A DNA stretch of 64,000 nt from Streptomyces alboflavus. GTDB taxonomy: Bacteria > Actinomycetota > Actinomycetes > Streptomycetales > Streptomycetaceae. Both the position numbers and the translations under genes were made by a program. The notes beneath the pieces were generated by a model. It was not told where the DNA came from and did no database searches. It saw only the letters and a list, made by a program, of their open reading frames with translations. Of the stretch, positions 20,882 to 29,313 are shown in pieces (the first letter of the stretch is position 1; each line of letters opens with the position of its first letter). The stretch lies in assembly GCF_000716675.1 (NCBI RefSeq), contig NZ_JNXT01000045.1, forward strand, positions 42,105 to 106,104, written 5' to 3'.

Positions 20882-21552
20882 GAGCCCGAGCCTTTCGCTT
20901 CGTTCGACTCTCCGGCACCGGCCGGGACCAGGCCGCGGTCACGCGCGTAGTCCTCCAGCATGCCGCGGAGTTGGCGGCGGCCGCGGTGAAGACGGGACAT
21001 CACCGTACCGATGGGTGTACCCATGATGTCGGCGATCTCCTTGTACGCAAAGCCCTCTACGTCCGCGAGATAGACGGCGATGCGGAATTCCTCCGGAATC
21101 GCCTGCAGCGCGTTCTTCACGTCGGAGTCCGGCAGGTGGTCCAGCGCCTGCGACTCGGCCGAGCGCAGACCCGTGGACATGTGCGACTCGGCGCGCGCGA
21201 GCTGCCAGTCCTCGATCTCCTCGGCGGCGCTGCGCTGGGGCTCGCGCTGCTTCTTGCGGTACGAGTTGATGAACGTGTTCGTGAGGATCCGGTACAGCCA
21301 CGCCTTGAGGTTGGTGCCCTCGCGGAACTGGTGGAACGACGCGTACGCCTTCGCGTAGGTCTCCTGCACCAGGTCCTCCGCGTCCGCCGGGTTGCGCGTC
21401 ATGCGCAGCGCCGCGGAGTACATCTGGTCGAGGAACGTCAGGGCGTCCCGCTCGAAGCGGGCCGTGCGCTGCGCGGCCGTCTCCTCGGGCTGCCCGGACT
21501 GCTCGGCGTGGCCGTTCTCGGTCCCTGCGTCGGTCCCAGTGACCGGACCCAC
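20878..21552 (-). CDS. sigR: SigR, ECF sigma factor for thiol-oxidative stress
   Basis: 224-aa ECF sigma (group with SigH of mycobacteria). Region 2 is seen in [16 protein letters not shown]...[15 protein letters not shown]; region 4 in [41 protein letters not shown]. Start is the GTG at 21552, equivalent to the recognised S. coelicolor start. An in-frame ATG at 21717 gives an isoform extended by exactly 55 residues, the same size as the reported unstable SigR' made from the stress promoter. rsrA follows with a four-base overlap. Confidence 0.95.
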   Translation of the reverse strand: MGPVTGTDAGTENGHAEQSGQPEETAAQRTARFERDALTFLDQMYSAALRMTRNPADAEDLVQETYAKAYASFHQFREGTNLKAWLYRILTNTFINSYRKKQREPQRSAAEEIEDWQLARAESHMSTGLRSAESQALDHLPDSDVKNALQAIPEEFRIAVYLADVEGFAYKEIADIMGTPIGTVMSRLHRGRRQLRGMLEDYARDRGLVPAGAGESNEAKGSGS

Positions 21553-21717
21553 CTCCTCCAACGACGTGGCGGGTCCGAAAGCGGCCCCACTCGAATCGGA
21601 GGATAGACGACGACCCCCTCCGCGCGCCGCCCGAATAGGAGCGGCCTTGGGCGCGCTCAGCACCGTCCACTCCAGGTCAGAGGTGGTGGAGCGGTTCGGG
21701 CAGATGGTCGGTCCCAT
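21553..21717 (-). other. sigR: SigR' N-terminal extension (alternative upstream start)
   Basis: From ATG 21717, preceded by GGGAG, 55 additional codons read in frame into sigR ([10 protein letters not shown] ... GPATSLEE). In S. coelicolor the transcript from the SigR-dependent promoter makes such an extended, rapidly degraded isoform that limits the response. The extension is arginine- and serine-rich with a single Cys. Confidence 0.8.
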
Positions 21718-21765
21718 GCGGTGGGCTCCCTCTCGTACGAACGGCTGTCGGGGTCTGCTGGCGAC

Positions 21766-21792
21766 AACAGCCGTCACGCACCCAACATTCCC
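21766..21792 (-). promoter_or_regulatory. SigR-dependent autoregulatory promoter (sigRp2 type)
   Basis: On the complement GGGAAT (21792-21787), exactly 18 bases, then GTT (21768-21766) match the SigR consensus GGGAAT-N18-GTT. It lies 49 bases upstream of the SigR' ATG and overlaps the 3' end of the preceding hydrolase gene. Confidence 0.9.
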
Positions 21793-22460
21793 GCCCACCG
21801 CGCGACGGCGTCCGTGATGCGTTTCACTGCCTCGTCCTGTCCGATGTCCGCCCTTTTCGGCACGGCGAAGGAGTGATCGCCGAAGGGGATCTCGACGAGT
21901 TCGTACGCGCCGTCGGCGGGGAACTCCGCCGGCCTGCCGAAGGGATCGTTGCCGCCCTGGACGACGAGGGTCGCCACCCCAGCGCCCAGGAGCTCGTCCG
22001 CGCGGGACTTCTCCGGCTTGCCGGGCAGGTGCAGCGGAAAGCTCAGCGCGAGCACGGCGACGGCGCCCAGTTCGGCGGCCGTGCGGCAGGCGACCCGGGC
22101 CCCGGCGCTGCGGCCGCCCGCGATCACCGGGAGGCCGGGCTTCGTGAGCGCGGGCCACAGGCCGCGCCAGCCGACGTCGAGGGTCTTGGGGGCGGGCGCC
22201 ACCTTCTTGCCGGCGACGCGCCACGGCTGCTCCACCAGGGCGACGGTCACGCCGTGCGCGGGCAGCTCGGCGGCGAGGGCCTGGAGGTCGCGCGCCTCGA
22301 TGCCGCCGCCCGCGCCATGGCTGACGGCGAGGACGAGCCGCGCCTTCTTCTTCGCCGGGTGCCAGGTGATCCGGGCCGTTCCGGCGTCGGTCTCGACGGT
22401 CTCGCTCCTGGCCGTGCCGACGCTGCTCTTGGCCGTACCGGCCGACTCGCTCTTGGTCAC
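21774..22460 (-). CDS. Alpha/beta hydrolase (dienelactone-hydrolase / KANL3-Tex30-like)
   Basis: 228 aa. Catalytic triad is readable: nucleophile Ser in GGRSAGAR, Asp in QGGNDPFG and His in FGDHSF; an oxyanion HGAGGG motif follows the first strand. This pattern is typical of small TEX30/KANL3-type or dienelactone-hydrolase-like proteins with unknown substrate. The first about 25 residues are low complexity, so the true start may be internal (for example at VETDAG); GTG 22460 lies just after the SRAP stop. Its 3' end contains the SigR promoter. Confidence 0.8.
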   Translation of the reverse strand: MTKSESAGTAKSSVGTARSETVETDAGTARITWHPAKKKARLVLAVSHGAGGGIEARDLQALAAELPAHGVTVALVEQPWRVAGKKVAPAPKTLDVGWRGLWPALTKPGLPVIAGGRSAGARVACRTAAELGAVAVLALSFPLHLPGKPEKSRADELLGAGVATLVVQGGNDPFGRPAEFPADGAYELVEIPFGDHSFAVPKRADIGQDEAVKRITDAVARWAGMLGA

Positions 22461-22461
22461 G

Positions 22462-23277
22462 TCAGAAGAGTGTGCCCTCTTCCGGACCCTCCAGCTCCGT
22501 CAGCAGCTCCGGACCGTTGTTCTTCACACTGCTCACCGCCGTGGACACGGGATAGGCCCGCATCAGCCCGTGCGGCGGCGGCTCCAGGAGGGAGCGCAGG
22601 TCGTCCACGTCCGTGCGGGCGGGGTCGAGCCAGGCGTCCCAGCGGTCGGGGGTCAGCATCAGCGGCATGCGCGGGTGGATGTCCGCGAGGGCCTGCGGGC
22701 CCTCCTTGGGGCCGACGGCCAGCGGGGCGGTCTCGGCCTCCGTGGTGATCACCGAGCACGTCACCCACCAGGCGAGCGGGTGCTCGTCGGGGAGCGTCTT
22801 GTCCCGCCAGAACTCGTACAGACCGGCCATCGCGAACACCGACCCGTCGGCCGGGGTGACGAAGTACGGCTGCTTGCGGGGCCGCTTCTTCTTCCCCTCG
22901 ACTTCCAGGTCCCGCTCGGCCTGGCCGGTCACCCACTCGTAATAGCCGTCCGCGGGCAGCACGCACCGGCGGGTGGTGAAGGCCCGGCGGTACGACGGCT
23001 TCTCGTGCACCGTCTCGGCGCGCGCGTTGATCATCCGCGCGCCGCCCTCGGGCGTCTTCGACCAGGACGGTACGAGTCCCCACTTCAGTTTGCGCAGCTG
23101 ACGAACCGGACGACGGTCCTCAGCGTCCTTAAGAGGGCGGTCGAGGACGGCGTAGACCTCTTTGGTGGGAGCGACGTTGTAGTCGGGCTCCAGGGCCTCT
23201 TCCGGCTCCCACTTCTCGATCTCAAAGATTCCTGCGAGATCCTCTGGTCCACGACTCGATGCATACCGTCCGCACAT
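22462..23277 (-). CDS. SRAP-domain protein (YedK/HMCES family abasic-site crosslinker)
   Basis: 271 aa beginning MCGRY, where Cys2 is the nucleophile that forms a thiazolidine crosslink with abasic sites in single-stranded DNA after removal of Met1. Other family motifs: YNVAPT, WGLVPSW, INARAET, CVLPADGYYEW (Glu) and a conserved His in the HPRMPL loop. It protects AP sites and is also called SOS-response-associated peptidase. Two bases separate its stop from the hydrolase start. It is divergent from an M50-like protease by 49 bases. Confidence 0.93.
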   Translation of the reverse strand: MCGRYASSRGPEDLAGIFEIEKWEPEEALEPDYNVAPTKEVYAVLDRPLKDAEDRRPVRQLRKLKWGLVPSWSKTPEGGARMINARAETVHEKPSYRRAFTTRRCVLPADGYYEWVTGQAERDLEVEGKKKRPRKQPYFVTPADGSVFAMAGLYEFWRDKTLPDEHPLAWWVTCSVITTEAETAPLAVGPKEGPQALADIHPRMPLMLTPDRWDAWLDPARTDVDDLRSLLEPPPHGLMRAYPVSTAVSSVKNNGPELLTELEGPEEGTLF

Positions 23278-23326
23278 ACGTGCCACACTGCCATGCTGCG
23301 GCCTACGACAGGGAGCCAACGAAGCA

Positions 23327-24049
23327 ATGCACCCCACCGCTTCCGCCAGCCTGAGCGACCTCTGGGACCGCCTCACCGGCACCCAGGCCGCCCCCGAGCA
23401 GTGGCTCGTGCTCGTCACCGCGGCCGTCGCCCTCGCCGCCGTCCTGCCGCACGCCGTCTGGCGGGTCTCCCGCAACGCCGTCACCATCGCCCACGAGGGC
23501 GGCCACGGCCTGGTCGCCCTGCTCACCGGGCGCCGCCTCGACGGCATCCGGCTGCACTCCGACACCAGCGGCCTGACCGTCAGCCGCGGCAAGCCCACCG
23601 GCCTCGGCATGATCCTCACCGCCGCCGCGGGCTACACCGCGCCGCCGCTGCTCGGCCTCGCGGGCGCCGCGCTGCTCGGCGAGGGCCGCATCACGGCGCT
23701 GCTGTGGGTCGCCACGGCCCTGCTCGTCGCCATGCTGGTGATGATCCGCAACGCCTACGGCGCACTGACCGTGATCATCTCGGGCGGGGTGTTCCTCGGT
23801 GTCTCCTGGCTCGCGGACACGGACGTGCAGGCGGCCTTCGCGTACACCGTGGTGTGGTTCCTGCTCCTCGGCGGCGTACGTCCCGCCTTCGAGCTGCAGG
23901 CCAAGCGCAGGCACGGGGGCGCGGGGGACTCCGACGCGGACCAGTTGTCGCGGCTCACGCACGTCCCGGCCGGGATGTGGCTGTTCCTGTTCCACGCGGT
24001 GTCGCTGTGCTCGCTCATAGGGGGAGCGCGCTGGATGCTCACGGTGTGA
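23327..24049 (+). CDS. M50-family-like membrane metalloprotease
   Basis: 240-aa polytopic protein with six or so hydrophobic segments. A zinc-site HEGGH motif (HExxH) is at residues 56-60 in TIAHEGGHGLVALLTGRR, at the start of a membrane helix as in M50B peptidases. A second metal ligand region is not obvious, so it could be a non-classical or inactive member. It is divergently transcribed from the SRAP gene and upstream of aroA. Confidence 0.8.
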   Translation: MHPTASASLSDLWDRLTGTQAAPEQWLVLVTAAVALAAVLPHAVWRVSRNAVTIAHEGGHGLVALLTGRRLDGIRLHSDTSGLTVSRGKPTGLGMILTAAAGYTAPPLLGLAGAALLGEGRITALLWVATALLVAMLVMIRNAYGALTVIISGGVFLGVSWLADTDVQAAFAYTVVWFLLLGGVRPAFELQAKRRHGGAGDSDADQLSRLTHVPAGMWLFLFHAVSLCSLIGGARWMLTV

Positions 24050-24174
24050 CGCCGGGCGGACGGCTCGCGGTCACGCGGTGGTGGCCCGGCATTCCCCGCC
24101 TGTTCTCTGTTCCGCCTGGGTTCCGCCACTTCTGATCAAGATCTGTGGTCGGCGCGAGACACTAAAGTGTGGGC

Positions 24175-25491
24175 ATGACCGTGAACCCGACACACACCGC
24201 CCTCTGGCCCGCCCCGCACGCGAGCGGAGCCGTCGCCGCGACGGTCCACGTGCCGGGCTCGAAGTCGGTCACCAACCGTGGCCTCGTCCTCGCCGCGCTC
24301 GCCGCCGAGCCGGGCTGGCTGCGCCGCCCGCTGCGCTCCCGCGACACCCTCCTGATGGCGGCCGCGCTGCGCGCCATGGGGGTGGGCATCGAGGAAGGCG
24401 TCGGTCCGGACGGCTCCGGTGAGGCCTGGCGTGTGATCCCCTCGGGCCTGCGCGGCCCGGCCACGGTCGACGTCGGCAACGCGGGCACGGTCATGCGCTT
24501 CCTGCCGCCGGTCGCCGCCCTCGCCGACGGCCCGATCCGCTTCGACGGCGACCCCCGTTCGTACGAGCGCCCCCTGCACGGCGTGATCGACGCGCTGCGC
24601 GCCCTCGGCGCCCGCATCGACGACGACAACCGCGGCGCCCTGCCCCTGACGGTGCACGGCGGCGGCGCCCTGGACGGCGGCCAGGTGGAGATCGACGCCT
24701 CCTCCTCGTCGCAGTTCGTGAGCGCCCTGCTGCTTTCGGGCCCGCGCTTCAACCAAGGCGTGGAGGTGCGCCACGTCGGCAGCGCCCTGCCCTCCATGCC
24801 GCACATCCGGATGACCGTCGACATGCTGCGCGCGTGCGGCGCCCAGGTCGACACCCCCGAGGCGGGAGGCGAGCCGAACGTCTGGCGGGTCACCCCCGGC
24901 GCCCTGCTCGGCCGTGACCTGACCGTCGAGCCCGACCTGTCCAACGCCCAGCCGTTCCTGGCCGCGGCCCTCGTCACCGGCGGCAGCGTCACCGTCCCGG
25001 ACTGGCCCGCCCGCACCACCCAGCCCGGCGACGCGCTGCGCCAGATCTTCACCGAGATGGGCGGTTCCTGCGAGCTGACCGAGCAGGGCCTGACCTTCAC
25101 CGGCTCCGGCTCGATCCACGGCATCGACGTCGACCTCAGCGAGGTCGGCGAGCTGACCCCCGGCATCGCCGCCGTCGCCGCCCTCGCCGACTCCCCCTCC
25201 ACCCTGCGCGGCGTCGCCCACCTGCGGCTGCACGAGACGGACCGCCTGGCCGCGCTCACCAAGGAGATCAACGAGCTGGGCGGCGACGTCACCGAGACCG
25301 CCGACGGCCTGCACATCCGCCCGCGCCCGCTGCACGGCGGCGTCTTCCACACCTACGACGACCACCGCATGGCCACCGCCGGCGCCATCATCGGCCTCGC
25401 CGTGCCCGGGGTACAGATCGAGAACGTCGCGACCACCGCCAAGACGCTGCCCGACTTCCCCGAGCTGTGGGCCGGAATGCTCGGGAACTGA
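24175..25491 (+). CDS. aroA: 3-phosphoshikimate 1-carboxyvinyltransferase (EPSP synthase)
   Basis: Sixth step of the shikimate pathway to aromatic amino acids. 438 aa from ATG 24175. Signature regions: [17 protein letters not shown] (PEP/S3P binding, N-terminal), [17 protein letters not shown] (LxNAGTxxRxL-like) and [11 protein letters not shown] near the C-terminus. There is no ribosome site before the ATG, and TAAAGT sits about 9 bases upstream, so a leaderless transcript is possible. rsgA starts 15 bases after the stop, giving an aroA-rsgA operon also seen in mycobacteria. Confidence 0.95.
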   Translation: MTVNPTHTALWPAPHASGAVAATVHVPGSKSVTNRGLVLAALAAEPGWLRRPLRSRDTLLMAAALRAMGVGIEEGVGPDGSGEAWRVIPSGLRGPATVDVGNAGTVMRFLPPVAALADGPIRFDGDPRSYERPLHGVIDALRALGARIDDDNRGALPLTVHGGGALDGGQVEIDASSSSQFVSALLLSGPRFNQGVEVRHVGSALPSMPHIRMTVDMLRACGAQVDTPEAGGEPNVWRVTPGALLGRDLTVEPDLSNAQPFLAAALVTGGSVTVPDWPARTTQPGDALRQIFTEMGGSCELTEQGLTFTGSGSIHGIDVDLSEVGELTPGIAAVAALADSPSTLRGVAHLRLHETDRLAALTKEINELGGDVTETADGLHIRPRPLHGGVFHTYDDHRMATAGAIIGLAVPGVQIENVATTAKTLPDFPELWAGMLGN

Positions 25492-25506
25492 CAGGCGATC
25501 ACGACC

Positions 25507-26517
25507 ATGCGCCGCTACGGCAAGAACCCGGACGAGGACGACATCCGCGTCCGCCCCAACCGCAAGGGCAACCGCCCGCGCACCCACATCCGCCCCAAGC
25601 ACGAGGACGCCGCCGAGGGCATGGTCCTGACCGTCGACCGCGGCCGTCTCACCTGCCTCGTCGAGGACCGCGTCATCGTCGCGATGAAGGCCCGCGAGCT
25701 GGGCCGCAAGGCCGCCGTCGTCGGCGACCGCGTCGGCATCGTCGGCGATCTCTCCGGCAAGAAGGACACGCTCGCCCGCATCGTCCGCATCGAGGGGCGC
25801 TCCTCGGTGCTGCGCCGCACCGCCGACGACGACGATCCCTACGAGCGCGTGGTCGTCGCCAACGCCGACCAGCTCGCCATCGTCACCGCCCTCGCCGACC
25901 CCGAGCCGCGCCCCCGCATGATCGACCGCTGCCTCGTCGCGGCCTACGACGGCGGCCTCACCCCGCTGCTCGTCCTCACCAAGTCCGACCTCGCGCCCCC
26001 GGACAAACTCCTCGAGCTGTACGGCGACTTGGACATCCCCTACGTCGTCACCAACCGCGAGGAGCTGGAGAACGGCGACGCCGCCGACCGCGTCCGCGCC
26101 GAACTCGCCGGGAAGATCACGGCGTTCGTCGGCCACTCCGGCGTCGGCAAGACGACCCTCGTGAACGCCCTGGTCCCGCCCGAGCGGCGGCGCAGCACCG
26201 GCCATGTGAACGCGGTGACGGGACGCGGCCGGCACACCACCACCTCCGCCCTGGCGCTGCCGCTGCCCGACGACGAGGGCTGGGTCGTCGACACCCCGGG
26301 CGTGCGCTCCTTCGGCCTGCACCACGTCGACCCGTCCCGCGTCATCCACGCCTTCCCCGACCTGGAGCCCGGCACGGAGAACTGCCCGCGCGCGTGCAGC
26401 CACGACGAGGCGGACTGCGCGCTCGACGCGTGGGTGGCCGAGGGGCACGCGGATCCGGCGCGGCTGTACTCGCTGCGGCGGCTGCTCGCGACGCGCGAAC
26501 GGCACGAGGGCGACTGA
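25507..26517 (+). CDS. rsgA: RsgA, ribosome small-subunit-dependent circularly permuted GTPase
   Basis: 336-aa GTPase assisting 30S subunit maturation. Domain order: N-terminal OB fold (residues about 35-100), then permuted GTPase motifs with G4 LTKSDL before G1 GHSGVGKT and G3 DTPGV, and a C-terminal zinc knuckle NCPRACSHDEADC (Cys/His ligands). It follows aroA in an operon. The last codons merge into a 15-bp tandem repeat. Confidence 0.95.
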   Translation: MRRYGKNPDEDDIRVRPNRKGNRPRTHIRPKHEDAAEGMVLTVDRGRLTCLVEDRVIVAMKARELGRKAAVVGDRVGIVGDLSGKKDTLARIVRIEGRSSVLRRTADDDDPYERVVVANADQLAIVTALADPEPRPRMIDRCLVAAYDGGLTPLLVLTKSDLAPPDKLLELYGDLDIPYVVTNREELENGDAADRVRAELAGKITAFVGHSGVGKTTLVNALVPPERRRSTGHVNAVTGRGRHTTTSALALPLPDDEGWVVDTPGVRSFGLHHVDPSRVIHAFPDLEPGTENCPRACSHDEADCALDAWVAEGHADPARLYSLRRLLATRERHEGD

Positions 26518-26562
26518 CGCGACGGCGGCTGACACGATGGCGGCTGACACGACGGCAGCTGA
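26509..26562. repeat. 15-bp tandem repeat across the rsgA stop codon
   Basis: Three and a half imperfect copies of a 15-base unit: GGCGACTGACGCGAC (26509-26523, containing the rsgA TGA), GGCGGCTGACACGAT, GGCGGCTGACACGAC, then GGCAGCTGA. Each unit preserves CTGA, so slippage would keep supplying stop codons. Confidence 0.75.
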
Positions 26563-26657
26563 TCGGCTCTGAACTCCGCGTTGTTTACGCCCCCGTCGCT
26601 CCGGTAAGTGCATAATCGCACCAAGATTGAATCAAGCTTTGGTGAAGCGGTCACGGA

Positions 26658-26669
26658 ACGTACGGACGT
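26658..26669 (+). promoter_or_regulatory. ACGG-loop hairpin abutting the exporter ribosome site
   Basis: ACGT-ACGG-ACGT forms a 4-bp stem with an ACGG loop directly before the Shine-Dalgarno GGGAGG (26670-26675). This resembles the second hairpin of guanidine-II (mini-ykkC) riboswitches, which carry ACGR loops, but no matching first hairpin with an ACGR loop is found upstream. Confidence 0.25.
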
Positions 26670-26682
26670 GGGAGGCACAACC

Positions 26683-27006
26683 ATGGCGTGGCTGCTGGTC
26701 ATCGTCGCCGGGATCCTCGAGACGGGCTTCGCGGTCTGCCTGAAGCTGTCCCACGGCTTCACCCGTCTCTGGCCCACCATCGCGTTCGCGGCCTTCGCAC
26801 TCGGCAGCTTCGGGCTGCTCACGCTGGCCCTGAAGAAGCTGGACGTGGGGCCGGCGTACGCGGTCTGGACCGGCATCGGGGCCGCGGGCACGGCGATCTA
26901 CGGCATGATCTTCCTCGGTGACCTGGTCTCCACGCTGAAGATCGTCTCCATCTCGCTGGTGATCGTCGGCGTCATCGGCCTCCAGCTGTCGGGCTCGGCG
27001 CACTGA
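26683..27006 (+). CDS. Small multidrug resistance family exporter, SugE/Gdx subtype
   Basis: 107 aa with four membrane helices. Essential Glu at residue 13 (AGILETGF). The LSHGFTRLWP and VGPAYAVWTGIGAAG motifs are those of SugE/Gdx rather than EmrE; Gdx proteins export guanidinium. ATG 26683 follows GGGAGG at 7 bases. A TetR-family gene is convergent and overlaps its 3' end by 35 bases. A short ACGG-capped hairpin abuts the ribosome site. Confidence 0.88.
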   Translation: MAWLLVIVAGILETGFAVCLKLSHGFTRLWPTIAFAAFALGSFGLLTLALKKLDVGPAYAVWTGIGAAGTAIYGMIFLGDLVSTLKIVSISLVIVGVIGLQLSGSAH

Positions 27007-27622
27007 CGCCGGCCGGCTGACGGCCCGCCGCCCCCGCGATCACCCTGCGCACAAGCCGCGCCGGATCCTCCTCCCGCCCCGCGGGCGCCACCACGTACGA
27101 CAGCGCCACCCGCACCGCGCTCTCGCACGCCCGCGCCAGCTCCTCCGTCTCCGAGGGGCGGCCGCGCTCGGTGAGTGCGGCCATCGCGCGGTCCCTGACC
27201 TGGGCGAGGAGTTCGGCGGGGGTGGGCACGCCCGCGTCGGCGCGGCGCTGGGCCGGGACCGGGGAGCTGGACACGGCCGCCCGGCTCGGCATCGGAAGCC
27301 GCTCGCCCCAGAAGCCGGTGAGCACGGCCCGTACCAGGACGTTGTCGCGCGCCGCCCCGATCGTCCACGCGCTCACCGCGGCAAGACGGTCCACGGGGTC
27401 GCGGGCCTGCGCCAGCGCCCGCTCGACGCCCCGCAGATACGCGTCGGTCTCGCGCCGGAGCAGCGCCCTGGCGAGGCCGTCCTTGCTGCCGAACTCGTTG
27501 TAGAGGGTCTGCCGGGACACCCCGGCGACGGCTGCCACGTCGACCATCCGCACCCCGGCCCACGGCCTGCGGGCCAGCGCGGTGTAGGCCGCGTCCAGCA
27601 GTGACTCCCGCGCTGCAGGCAT
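26972..27622 (-). CDS. TetR-family transcriptional regulator
   Basis: 216 aa. N-terminal TetR HTH at residues about 10-55 ([24 protein letters not shown]), C-terminal ligand domain of unknown specificity. ATG 27622 has GGGAGG upstream; a longer reading to 27718 is less likely. Convergent with, and overlapping, the SMR exporter; TetR/SMR pairs are common efflux modules, so it may regulate it, though the sites would lie at the opposite end of the exporter gene. Confidence 0.88.
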   Translation of the reverse strand: MPAARESLLDAAYTALARRPWAGVRMVDVAAVAGVSRQTLYNEFGSKDGLARALLRRETDAYLRGVERALAQARDPVDRLAAVSAWTIGAARDNVLVRAVLTGFWGERLPMPSRAAVSSSPVPAQRRADAGVPTPAELLAQVRDRAMAALTERGRPSETEELARACESAVRVALSYVVAPAGREEDPARLVRRVIAGAAGRQPAGVSAPSPTAGGR

Positions 27623-27769
27623 CGTCGCCTCCCGCTGCCCCGGACCTGGACGGCCCTTGCGGTCCTGTTCGCCAGAGTTGACTCGCCCGCGGGCACTGTC
27701 AAGGGTTCCTGCGGGCACCGCCCGATACGCGCTGTGGCCCGTCCGAATCGAGATCGATACTGTTCACCC

Positions 27770-28570
27770 ATGCCCGACTACCACGATGATCTGCGCCTCG
27801 CCCACGTCCTCGCGGACGCCGCCGACGCCGCGACCATGGACCGGTTCAAGGCCCTCGACCTCAAGGTCGAGACCAAGCCGGACATGACGCCGGTCAGCGA
27901 GGCCGACAAGGCCGCCGAGGAGCTGATCCGCGGCCAGCTCCAGCGGGCCCGGCCGCGGGACGCGATCCTCGGCGAGGAGTACGGCATCGAGGGCACGGGC
28001 CCCCGCCGCTGGGTCATCGACCCGATCGACGGCACCAAGAACTACGTACGCGGCGTACCCGTCTGGGCCACGCTCATCTCCCTCATGGAGGCGGGCGAGG
28101 GCGGTTATCAGCCGGTCGTCGGCGTGGTCTCGGCGCCCGCGCTCGGCCGCCGCTGGTGGGCCGCGAAGGGCGGCGGCGCGTACACGGGCCGCAGCCTGAC
28201 GTCCGCGACGCGGCTGCGGGTCTCCAAGGTCTCGCGGCTCCAGGACGCCTCGCTCGCGTACTCCTCGCTGAGCGGCTGGGAGGACCAGGGGCGTCTCGAC
28301 GGCTTCCTCGACCTCACCCGGGCCTGCTGGCGCACCCGCGGCTACGGGGACTTCTGGCCGTACATGATGGTCGCCGAGGGCTCCGTCGACCTGTGCGCCG
28401 AGCCGGAGCTTTCGCTCTGGGACATGGCGGCGAACGCGATCGTCGTGACCGAGGCGGGCGGCAGCTTCACCGGCATCGACGGCACCCCAGGACCGCACAG
28501 CGGCAACGCGGCGGCGTCGAACGGCCTGCTCCACGACGAGCTGCTCGGCTACCTCAACCAGCGCTACTGA
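27770..28570 (+). CDS. hisN: Histidinol-phosphatase (inositol-monophosphatase family)
   Basis: 266-aa Mg-dependent phosphatase. Metal-binding motifs: [20 protein letters not shown] (DPxDGT) and WDMAA near residue 215, in the family order. In actinobacteria this protein dephosphorylates histidinol phosphate in His biosynthesis. The gene is distant from the his operon, as usual in this phylum. ATG 27770 has no clear ribosome site; a TATA-like GATACT about 10 bases upstream suggests a short or absent leader. Confidence 0.9.
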   Translation: MPDYHDDLRLAHVLADAADAATMDRFKALDLKVETKPDMTPVSEADKAAEELIRGQLQRARPRDAILGEEYGIEGTGPRRWVIDPIDGTKNYVRGVPVWATLISLMEAGEGGYQPVVGVVSAPALGRRWWAAKGGGAYTGRSLTSATRLRVSKVSRLQDASLAYSSLSGWEDQGRLDGFLDLTRACWRTRGYGDFWPYMMVAEGSVDLCAEPELSLWDMAANAIVVTEAGGSFTGIDGTPGPHSGNAAASNGLLHDELLGYLNQRY

Positions 28571-28781
28571 GGTGCGGCGGCGCTTTCGGCGCCCCGCGAA
28601 CTGACCCCGCACGCCCTCTTGTTGCCGCCCCGCGCGCCTGCGACTCTGAGAGTTCTCCCACTTGTGAACTTGTGAACCCGTTCTCCAAGTCGATGACGGG
28701 AAGGTCCCCTCCGCCGTGAAACGGAGGCAATCCTTCGGCATCGCGCGGACCACGGGTTCGCCAAGGAGGTGGCTCCAACCC

Positions 28782-29180
28782 ATGCTCGTCCGCGACGCCA
28801 TGAGCACGATGGTCCTCACCATCGGCCCCGCCCACACCCTCCGGCAGGCGGCCCGGCTGATGTCGGCCCGCCGCGTCGGCGCGGCCGTCGTCCTCGACAC
28901 CGACACCTACGGCCTCGGCATCCTGACCGAGCGCGACGTCCTCATCTCCCTCGGCCTCGGCCAGGACCCCGACACCGAGACCGCGGGCACCCACACGACG
29001 ACCGACGTCGTCTTCGCCGCGCCGACCTGGACCCTGGAGGACGCCGCCGACGCGATGTCGCACGGCGGGTTCCGGCACCTCATCGTGCTCGACGGCGACG
29101 AGCCGGTGGGCATCGTCTCCGTACGGGACATCATCCGCTGCTGGGCACCGATACGCCGCCAGGCGGCGGCTCTGGCCTGA
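28782..29180 (+). CDS. Two-CBS-domain protein
   Basis: 132 aa made of a CBS pair (Bateman module): MLVRDAMSTMVLTIGPAHTL...GIGILTERD-like and VVFAAPTWTLEDAADAM...GIVSVRDII. Such stand-alone modules bind adenine nucleotides and regulate partners. ATG 28782 follows AAGGAGGT at 11-12 bases, slightly long. Terminator hairpin follows. The partner is not identifiable. Confidence 0.88.
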   Translation: MLVRDAMSTMVLTIGPAHTLRQAARLMSARRVGAAVVLDTDTYGLGILTERDVLISLGLGQDPDTETAGTHTTTDVVFAAPTWTLEDAADAMSHGGFRHLIVLDGDEPVGIVSVRDIIRCWAPIRRQAAALA

Positions 29181-29187
29181 GCACAAC

Positions 29188-29220
29188 GGCGCCTGCGCGG
29201 ATGAGATCCGCACAGGCGCC
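29188..29220 (+). terminator. Hairpin after the CBS gene
   Basis: GGCGCCTG(C)GCGGAT - GAG - ATCCGC(AC)AGGCGCC folds into a long interrupted stem 8 bases after the CBS stop, between convergent genes; it may act in both directions (katA ends at 29314). Confidence 0.7.
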
Positions 29221-29313
29221 GCACGAAACCGCAGCCATCAATTGAGCAACCCCCACGCCGAGGAACCAGGTCCGCGAGAGCGGCGCCGGTTTAGGCGCAA
29301 AAGGGGAGGGGCG

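Noticed and set aside
22225..22460. Long reading frame continuing upstream of SigR' to 22224
   Set aside because: Upstream of ATG 21717 it is antisense-like low-complexity sequence overlapping the hydrolase gene in another frame; the conserved 55-residue extension starts at 21717.
26524..26670. Complete guanidine-II riboswitch upstream of the SMR exporter
   Set aside because: Only one ACGR-capped stem fits; other ACGA/ACGG occurrences have no complementary flanks, so the two-hairpin consensus is not met.
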